Assembly (NCBI RefSeq): GCF_000478275.1
Contig: NZ_ASJB01000061.1
Location: 124,001 to 188,000, forward strand
Direction: 5' to 3'
DNA: 64,000 nt
Source of the DNA: Amycolatopsis orientalis DSM 40040 = KCTC 9412
GTDB taxonomy: Bacteria > Actinomycetota > Actinomycetes > Mycobacteriales > Pseudonocardiaceae
The first letter of the stretch is position 1. Each line of letters opens with the position of its first letter. The notes below the pieces were generated by a model that saw only the letters and a program-made list of their open reading frames with translations, did not search any database and was not told the origin of the DNA. Shown piece by piece: positions 58,545 to 64,000 of this stretch. The position numbers and the translations under genes are program-made.

Positions 58545-59174
58545 ATGGGGTTCAACCACAACGATCACTACCATCCGCTGCTGCTCGATCTGCTGCCCCC
58601 CGGCCCGGGTGTCGCGCTGGACGTCGGCTGCGGTGCCGGCCGGTTCGCCCGGCGGCTCGCGGCGACCGGGATGCACGTCGAGGCGATCGACCGGTCCGGC
58701 CCGATGATCGACCTCGCCCGCGCCGCCGGCTCGCCGGGCCCGGGCACCATCTCCTACCGGCAGGCCGACGTCGCCACGCAGAAGCTGCCGGTGGAGGCGT
58801 ACGACTTCATCTCCTGCCTCGCCTCGCTCCACCACGTGCCGTTCGACACCGTCACGAAGCTGCGGGACGCGCTGGTCCCCGGCGGGGTGCTGGCCGTCCT
58901 CGGTCTCGGCAGGCCCAGCACGCCCGGCGACTACGCCCGCGCGCTCGTGGCCTCGCCGGTCAACGCACTGGCCAGGATGGTCGTGTACGCGGGTGAGCGG
59001 CTGAACGGCGGGATCGATCCGCTGCCGTCGGCGCCGATCGTGGAGACGTACCCGCCGATGAGCCGGATCCGGCACGACGCGGCCCGGCTGCTGCCCGGGA
59101 GCAAGCTCCGGAACCTGCTCTTCTTTCGCTACCTCCTCGTGTACCGCAAAGAGGAAGATGATCACCCGATGTGA
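58545..59174 (+). CDS. SAM-dependent methyltransferase
   Basis: The 209-residue class I methyltransferase has motif I VALDVGCGAGRFARRLAATG (about 22-41), the acidic EAIDRSGPM turn and the motif FISCLASLHHVP. The start MGFNHNDHYHP is characteristic of a small-molecule methyltransferase group common in actinobacteria. The upstream frame is antisense to folC and is rejected. Substrate unknown. It is divergent from folC. Confidence 0.87.
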   Translation: MGFNHNDHYHPLLLDLLPPGPGVALDVGCGAGRFARRLAATGMHVEAIDRSGPMIDLARAAGSPGPGTISYRQADVATQKLPVEAYDFISCLASLHHVPFDTVTKLRDALVPGGVLAVLGLGRPSTPGDYARALVASPVNALARMVVYAGERLNGGIDPLPSAPIVETYPPMSRIRHDAARLLPGSKLRNLLFFRYLLVYRKEEDDHPM

Positions 59175-59281
59175 CACCCCAAGCGGGTGAAGCCGCGGCC
59201 CGACCACCCGATCGGCGGCGCCGGACCGTCCGGACGCGGTTCATTTTTGAGAGGCCATCCAGTCCGGAGATCGGGGTCCTC

Positions 59282-60157
59282 ATGCGCTTCAGACGTGTAC
59301 TCTTCGCGGCCGTCTCGACCGTTGTCCTGCTGATCGTCTCTTCCACGGCGGCCACCGCCGCCGAGCGGTCCTACCGGAGTTACGTCGCGCTGGGTGACTC
59401 CTACACCTCCGGGCCGCTCATCCCGCTCCCCCGGTTCGATCCGCTCTTCTGCGGCAAATCGACGCAGAACTACCCGTCGATCCTCGCCGCGGCGCTGCGG
59501 GTCCGCTCCTACACCGACATCAGCTGCGGCGGCGCCGACACCACCAACATGACGCAGCCGCAGAGCGTGTTCCTCGGGCGCAACCCGGCGCAGTTCAGCG
59601 CCCTGAGCCCCCGGACCGACCTGGTCACCGTCGGCATCGGCGGCAACGACTACGGCGTCTTCGGCACCCTGGTCGGCACCTGCCCGTCATTGCGGGCGAG
59701 CGACCCCACCGGGAACCCGTGCCAGGACCGGTTCACCGCCGGCGGAGTCGACACCGTCAAGGCCAAGATCGCCGACACCGGCAAGAACGTCGAGAAGGTG
59801 CTGGCCGGGATCCACGCCCGCTCCCCGCGCGCCGACGTGCTCGTCATCGGCTACCCGCGGATCGCCCCGGAATCCGGCTACTGCCCGAAGATCCTGCCGT
59901 TCGCCGAGGGTGACTACGCGTGGCTCAACGACGTCGAGAAGGCGTTGAACTCGGCGATCGAGAAGGCCGTCGCCGCCGACGGCAAGTCGTCCTTCGTGGA
60001 CACTTTCGGCCCGTCCGCCGGGCACGACGCCTGCGCGCCGAACGGCGCGGCGTGGATCAACGGGCAGCACACGAACCTGCTCGCCGCGGCGGCGTATCAC
60101 CCCTACCGCACCGGGATGGCGGGAGTGGCCGGAGTGATCCTGCGGCACCTTCGCTGA
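59282..60157 (+). CDS. Secreted SGNH/GDSL lipase-esterase
   Basis: The 291-residue enzyme has a signal peptide (1-27, cleavage after ATA) and the SGNH blocks: ALGDSYTSG with Ser40, the Gly in CGGADT near 85, GGND near 120 and the catalytic His in AYHPYRTGM near 272. Six Cys fit the three disulfides of extracellular Streptomyces lipases such as the S. coelicolor enzyme. It cleaves esters outside the cell. ATG 59282 gives a normal signal peptide; the upstream frame is not protein-like. Confidence 0.92.
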   Translation: MRFRRVLFAAVSTVVLLIVSSTAATAAERSYRSYVALGDSYTSGPLIPLPRFDPLFCGKSTQNYPSILAAALRVRSYTDISCGGADTTNMTQPQSVFLGRNPAQFSALSPRTDLVTVGIGGNDYGVFGTLVGTCPSLRASDPTGNPCQDRFTAGGVDTVKAKIADTGKNVEKVLAGIHARSPRADVLVIGYPRIAPESGYCPKILPFAEGDYAWLNDVEKALNSAIEKAVAADGKSSFVDTFGPSAGHDACAPNGAAWINGQHTNLLAAAAYHPYRTGMAGVAGVILRHLR

Positions 60158-60168
60158 CCAAAGCGGGC

Positions 60169-60183
60169 TGAAGGGGCCCTTCA
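60169..60183. terminator. Small hairpin after lipase gene
   Basis: TGAAGGG and CCCTTCA pair around one G, 11 nt after the lipase stop, followed by a larger hairpin. Confidence 0.55.
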
Positions 60184-60199
60184 CCGCATCGCACGCGGC

Positions 60200-60242
60200 G
60201 AAGGGCGCTTTCCCTGCATGTTATGCGGGGAAAGCGCCCTTC
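60200..60242. terminator. Bidirectional terminator between lipase gene and valS
   Basis: A 20-bp stem (60200-60219 with 60223-60242, one wobble pair) with a 3-nt loop lies in the convergent spacer. Its base GAAGGGCG repeats the GAAGGG theme of the small hairpin before it. Confidence 0.85.
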
Positions 60243-60270
60243 AGCTCCGTGAAGAACGGACCGGCCCGGA

Positions 60271-62931
60271 TCAGGAGGCGGGCAGTGTCGCCAGCCGGGC
60301 GTTGATGCGCTCGATGTCGGCGACCGCGGTCTCCTTGCGGGCCCGGATCTTGCCGATCACCGGCTCCGGCGCCTTGTCGATGAACGCCTGGTTGCCGAGT
60401 TTGGCCTCGGCCTGCGCGAGTTCCTTCTCCGCGGCGCCGAGGTCCTTCTGCAGGCGCTTGCGCTCCGCGGCGACGTCGATCGTGCCGGACAGGTCCAGTT
60501 CGACGGTGACGACACCGGCCGACAGCCCGACCTCGATCGACGCGCTCGGCGCGAAGCCCTCTTCCGGCTGGGTGAGCCGGACCAGCGCGCGGATCGGCTC
60601 GTCGTGTCCGGTGATCTCGGCGAAGCCGTCGCCGGACAGCCGCGCGGCCACCTTCTGGCTGGGCTTGAGGCCCTGGTCCGCGCGGAACCGGCGGACCTCG
60701 GTGACCAGCTTCTGCACGTCCGCGATCCGCTTGTCCGCGACCGGGTCGGCGTACGAGACGTCGGCCACCGGCCAAGGGGCGATCACCAGCGACTCGCGGC
60801 CGGTCAGCGCCGTCCACAGTTTTTCGGTGATGAACGGGATGAACGGGTGCAGCAGCTTCAGCACGGTGTCGAACACGTGCCCCAGCACCGCGCGCGTCGC
60901 CGTCAAACGGGCCTCGTCACCCTGGAACACCTGGACCTTCGACAGCTCCAGGTACCAGTCGCACAGCTCGGTCCAGGTGAACTGGTAGAGCGTGTCGGTG
61001 GCCTTGGCGAACTGGTAGTCCGCCAGGTAGCCGGTGACGTCGTCGACGACAGTGCCGAGCCTGCCGAGGATCCAGCGGTCGGCCTCGGTGAGTTCGGCCG
61101 CGGCGGGCAGCGGGGCATTCGCGTCCGCGCCGTTCATCATCGCGAACTTGGTGGCGTTCCAGAGCTTCGTGGTGAAGTTCCGGGAGCCCGCGACCCACTC
61201 CTCGCCGATCGGGACGTCGGTGCCCGGGTTGGCGCCGCGGGTGAGGGTGAAGCGCAGCGCGTCGGTGCCGTAGCGGTCCATCCACTCGATGGGGTCGACG
61301 CCGTTGCCCGCGGTCTTCGACATCTTCTTGCCGAACTGGTCGCGGACCATGCCGTGCAGCGCGATGGTCTTGAACGGCGCCTCGCCGGTGGCGTAGAGGC
61401 CGAACATCATCATCCGCACGACCCAGAAGAACAGGATGTCGTAGCCGGTGACCAGCACCGACGTCGGATAGAACTTGTTCAGGTCCGGGGTCTTCTCCGG
61501 CCAGCCGAGGGTGGAGAACGGCCACAGGCCCGAGGAGAACCAGGTGTCGAGGACGTCCGGGTCCTGGGTCCAGCCCTCGCCCGAGGGCGGCTCCTCGTCC
61601 GGTCCGACGCAGACGACCTCGTCGTTCGGGCCGTACCAGACCGGGATGCGGTGACCCCACCACAGCTGACGCGAGATGCACCAGTCGTGCAGGTTGTCGA
61701 CCCAGTCGAAGTAGCGCTTCTCCATCTCCGGCGGGTGGACGTTCACCCGGCCGTCGCGCACCGCGTCGCCGGCGGCCTTCGCGAGCGGGCCGACCTTGAC
61801 GAACCACTGCAGCGAAAGCCGCGGCTCGATCGGCTCCTTCGACCGCTCGGAGTGCCCGACGCTGTGCAGGTACGGACGCTTCTCGGCGACGATGCGGCCC
61901 TGCTCGCGCAGCTTCTCCCGCACCGCGACGCGGGCCTCGAACCGGTCCATGCCGTCGAACTCGGTGCCGGTGCCGTCGATCCGGCCCTGCTCGTCCATGA
62001 TCGTGATCATCGGCAGGTCGTGCCGCTGGCCGATCTCGAAGTCGTTGGGGTCGTGCGCGGGGGTCACCTTGACCGCGCCGGTGCCGAACTCCGGGTCGAC
62101 GTGCTTGTCCGCGACGATCGGGATCTTGCGCCCGGTCAGCGGCAGTTCGACCTCGGTGCCGATGAGGTGCGTGTACCGCTCGTCGTCCGGGTGGACCGCG
62201 ACGGCGGTGTCGCCGAGCATCGTCTCCATCCGGGTGGTGGCCACGACGATCGCGTTCTCGCCGTCGCCGTAGCGCATCGAGACGAGTTCACCCTCGACCT
62301 CTTCGTGCTTCACCTCGGCGTCGGACAGCACCGACCGCAGCTCCGGCGACCAGTTGACCAGCCGCTCCGCGCGGTAGATCAGGCCGTCGTCGAACAGCTT
62401 CTTGAAGATCGTGTTGACGGCCTTGGACAGGCCGTCGTCCATGGTGAACCGCTCACGGGTCCAGTCGACGCCCTCACCGAGGCGCTTCATCTGGGCGAGG
62501 ATGCGGCCGCCGTGCTCCTGCTTCCACTGCCAGACGCGCTCGACGAACGCCTCACGGCCGAGTTCGCGGCGGCTGGTGCCCTCGGCACGCAGCTGCTTCT
62601 CCACCAGCGCGTGGACCGCGATGCTCGCGTGGTCCATCCCCGGCAGGTACAGCGTCTCGTCGCCGAGCATGCGGTGGTAGCGGGTGATGGCGTCGATCAG
62701 GGTGTGCTCGAACGCGTGCCCGATGTGCAGCGAGCCGGTCACGTTCGGGGGCGGGATGACTACCGTGAACGGCGGCTTGTCCGACGTGGGGTCGGCCGTG
62801 AAGTACCCGGCGTCTACCCAACGCTGGTAGAGCGAGGCTTCTTCGTCGGCCGGGTTCCAGGCACCCGGTAGGTCGGTCTGCTGCTGCTGGGCGTTCTCGG
62901 TCACAGTTGACAAGTCTACGAACCCCGTCAT
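60271..62931 (-). CDS. valS: Valyl-tRNA synthetase
   Basis: The 886-residue class I synthetase has [19 protein letters not shown] near 54-72 (HIGH), an editing domain, [12 protein letters not shown] near 536 (KMSKS) and the C-terminal coiled-coil arm ([26 protein letters not shown]) that defines ValRS. It charges tRNA-Val and edits threonine. ATG 62931 has GAGGA about 7 nt upstream; a GTG at 62904 is also possible. In mycobacteria valS lies directly before folC; here two + strand genes come between. Confidence 0.97.
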   Translation of the reverse strand: MTGFVDLSTVTENAQQQQTDLPGAWNPADEEASLYQRWVDAGYFTADPTSDKPPFTVVIPPPNVTGSLHIGHAFEHTLIDAITRYHRMLGDETLYLPGMDHASIAVHALVEKQLRAEGTSRRELGREAFVERVWQWKQEHGGRILAQMKRLGEGVDWTRERFTMDDGLSKAVNTIFKKLFDDGLIYRAERLVNWSPELRSVLSDAEVKHEEVEGELVSMRYGDGENAIVVATTRMETMLGDTAVAVHPDDERYTHLIGTEVELPLTGRKIPIVADKHVDPEFGTGAVKVTPAHDPNDFEIGQRHDLPMITIMDEQGRIDGTGTEFDGMDRFEARVAVREKLREQGRIVAEKRPYLHSVGHSERSKEPIEPRLSLQWFVKVGPLAKAAGDAVRDGRVNVHPPEMEKRYFDWVDNLHDWCISRQLWWGHRIPVWYGPNDEVVCVGPDEEPPSGEGWTQDPDVLDTWFSSGLWPFSTLGWPEKTPDLNKFYPTSVLVTGYDILFFWVVRMMMFGLYATGEAPFKTIALHGMVRDQFGKKMSKTAGNGVDPIEWMDRYGTDALRFTLTRGANPGTDVPIGEEWVAGSRNFTTKLWNATKFAMMNGADANAPLPAAAELTEADRWILGRLGTVVDDVTGYLADYQFAKATDTLYQFTWTELCDWYLELSKVQVFQGDEARLTATRAVLGHVFDTVLKLLHPFIPFITEKLWTALTGRESLVIAPWPVADVSYADPVADKRIADVQKLVTEVRRFRADQGLKPSQKVAARLSGDGFAEITGHDEPIRALVRLTQPEEGFAPSASIEVGLSAGVVTVELDLSGTIDVAAERKRLQKDLGAAEKELAQAEAKLGNQAFIDKAPEPVIGKIRARKETAVADIERINARLATLPAS

Positions 62932-63011
62932 CCGACATCCTCACCGGCCGTAACGCCCGCCGTTCCCAGCCGATGAGGGGATGTCGTCACGCACTGGGGA
63001 GGGGCTGGCTC

Positions 63012-63607
63012 ATGGAAGACCGGCGGCTGGAGACGCATCCGGACCTGATGGATCCGAACTGGCGCGAGCACGCGGAAGTGGACGCCTGGCTCGGCGCGAA
63101 GAAGGACTGCTCGCCCTGCTGTCCCCGAACGAGCGCGCCCGGCTCGAACCGACGCTCACGAACGCGCTCACCGTCGAAAAGGGCAGGTACCTGACCCTCA
63201 TCGGCCCGAACCGCCTGCTGCAGGTACGTCCGCGCATGACCGGCTCGCTCACGGCGAAGCCCGGCGACGAGGGCGAGCTGATCGTCCACGCGAGCTACAC
63301 GACCGCCTACGCCTTCGACGCGCTTCCGAGCGAGGCCCGCAGACCGGCCGACATCGTCCCGTTCCTTCGGGACGAACAGGATTACGTCATCCGCAAGGCC
63401 CCGCCGTTCGCGAAGGCCGACGCCGGACTCGGCTTCGGAGAGGGCGCGGGCTACCACTCGAACATGGCGTGTGACGCGATCAAGACCGGCATCCTCGCGC
63501 CCCAGTACGCTGACAAGAGCAAACCCGTCGACGGCGCGATCGCGGTCGACGAAGCCGACACGTACGACCCGACGAAACCCCTGCCCTCGACGGGCAACTG
63601 CGCATAG
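63012..63607 (+). pseudogene. Chimeric, frameshifted gene: WLGAKK-family head joined to a different C-terminal protein
   Basis: The ATG at 63012 starts a head, MEDRRLETHPDLMDPNW..., that is closely related to the N-terminus of the intact gene at 63633 (ETHPDL.DPNW..HAE.DAWLGAKK). After GAKK (about 63107) this frame becomes nonsense and stops at 63194. A good reading frame in another phase starts at the same point (GLLALLSPNERARLEP) and runs to 63607 with protein-like content (YLTLIGPNRLLQVRPRMTGS; two Cys near the end) but without a start of its own. A recombination between neighbouring genes explains this; a sequencing indel is the alternative. Confidence 0.7.
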
Positions 63608-63632
63608 CCGAACCCGGGGGAAGAGGACCGAG

Positions 63633-63959
63633 ATGGACGAAGAAGACCGGCGGATCGAGACCCACCCGGACCTGGTCGACCCGAACTGGCAGAAGCACGC
63701 CGAGCTGGACGCGTGGCTGGGCGCGAAGAAGGAACTCAAGAAAAAGCGCCGTAAGCAGCGCAAGGCGGCCGCGGCCTCCGGTGGCGGCTACCGCGAGCCG
63801 GGTTCGAGCCGGTGGCCGGGGATCGCGGCGGTCGTCGGCCTGATCGTGCTGCTCGTGGCCGCGGTGACGGTGAACGCGGTGCAGGAACGCGGCGTCAACG
63901 AGACCCCCTGGTTCCCCTTCGACGAATCGCAGATCGCCCGGATCGTCACCGACGCCTGA
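63633..63959 (+). CDS. Small membrane protein with conserved ETHPDLxDPNW-DAWLGAKK head
   Basis: The 108-residue protein has an acidic head (DRRIETHPDLVDPNWQKHAELDAWLGAKK), a strongly basic stretch (KKELKKKRRKQRKAA, 32-46), one membrane helix (IAAVVGLIVLLVAAVTVNAV, about 64-83) and a short outer tail ending WFPFDESQIARIVTDA. The basic block before the helix predicts the head in the cytoplasm. I recognise no named family. The preceding broken gene shares its head, so the two arose from a local duplication. Confidence 0.8.
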   Translation: MDEEDRRIETHPDLVDPNWQKHAELDAWLGAKKELKKKRRKQRKAAAASGGGYREPGSSRWPGIAAVVGLIVLLVAAVTVNAVQERGVNETPWFPFDESQIARIVTDA

Positions 63960-64000
63960 CCCGCCCTTGCGTTCAGCCCCACCGCATTCAGAGGACGAAA

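Noticed and set aside
1-64000. tRNA, rRNA and CRISPR arrays
   Set aside because: No T-arm-like GGTTCRANYCC with a matching acceptor stem, no rRNA sequence and no regularly spaced repeats were seen. The direct repeats at 49638 and 49913 are two copies only.

Overview
The window is a GC-rich actinobacterial chromosome segment with frequent GTG starts, 1-4 nt stop/start overlaps and Tat/Sec-secreted enzymes. Gene content points to Pseudonocardiaceae, probably Amycolatopsis or a close relative; this is an inference from families and gene order, as no rRNA marker is present. No tRNA, rRNA, CRISPR array, transposase or prophage gene was seen.

The backbone keeps the order of a core block known from Mycobacterium tuberculosis (about Rv2392 to Rv2448): cysH-(cysD-cysN)-CbiX-like protein; lepA; rpsT and holA; comEC/comEA; degV-octT-gpgP-rsfS-nadD; proB-obg-rpmA-rplU-rne; ndk; DUF4233-folC-valS. 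Into this block are set accessory genes: an RNase Sa/barstar pair with a small membrane protein (4.9-6.0 kb), a LysR / proline-3-hydroxylase / EamA transporter unit (8.3-11.1 kb), a GH20 hexosaminidase behind a DasR-type site (13.8-15.7 kb), a RecQ-phosphoribosyltransferase fusion (30-32 kb), an MHS transporter, a stand-alone argS and a TetR/FAD-monooxygenase pair (32-37 kb), and a secretory/envelope stretch (44-60 kb) with a subtilase, a two-permease ABC exporter, an M14 peptidase, a very large phosphodiester glycosidase-metallophosphoesterase, PhoD and an SGNH lipase.

Regulatory RNA is unusually readable. A ykkC-class (guanidine-I-like) riboswitch precedes an EamA transporter at 20.0-20.2 kb, and a SAM (S-box clan) riboswitch precedes thrC at 21.83-21.96 kb. 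Several genes look leaderless, with a TANNNT box 6-7 nt before the start codon (5983-, 6043, 7192, 15713, 26380-, 27424-, 36717, 48530-). Many gene ends carry long perfect hairpins. A subset has 23-nt arms with a GTT/AAC tip and looks like one dispersed family; two of these plus smaller hairpins sit in a 275-bp insert flanked by a 22-bp duplication of a gene's 3' end at 49.64-49.93 kb.

The main leads are the guanidine-type riboswitch on a non-SMR transporter, the free-standing proline hydroxylase unit, the hairpin family with its duplicated gene end, and a chimeric, frameshifted gene at the right edge.
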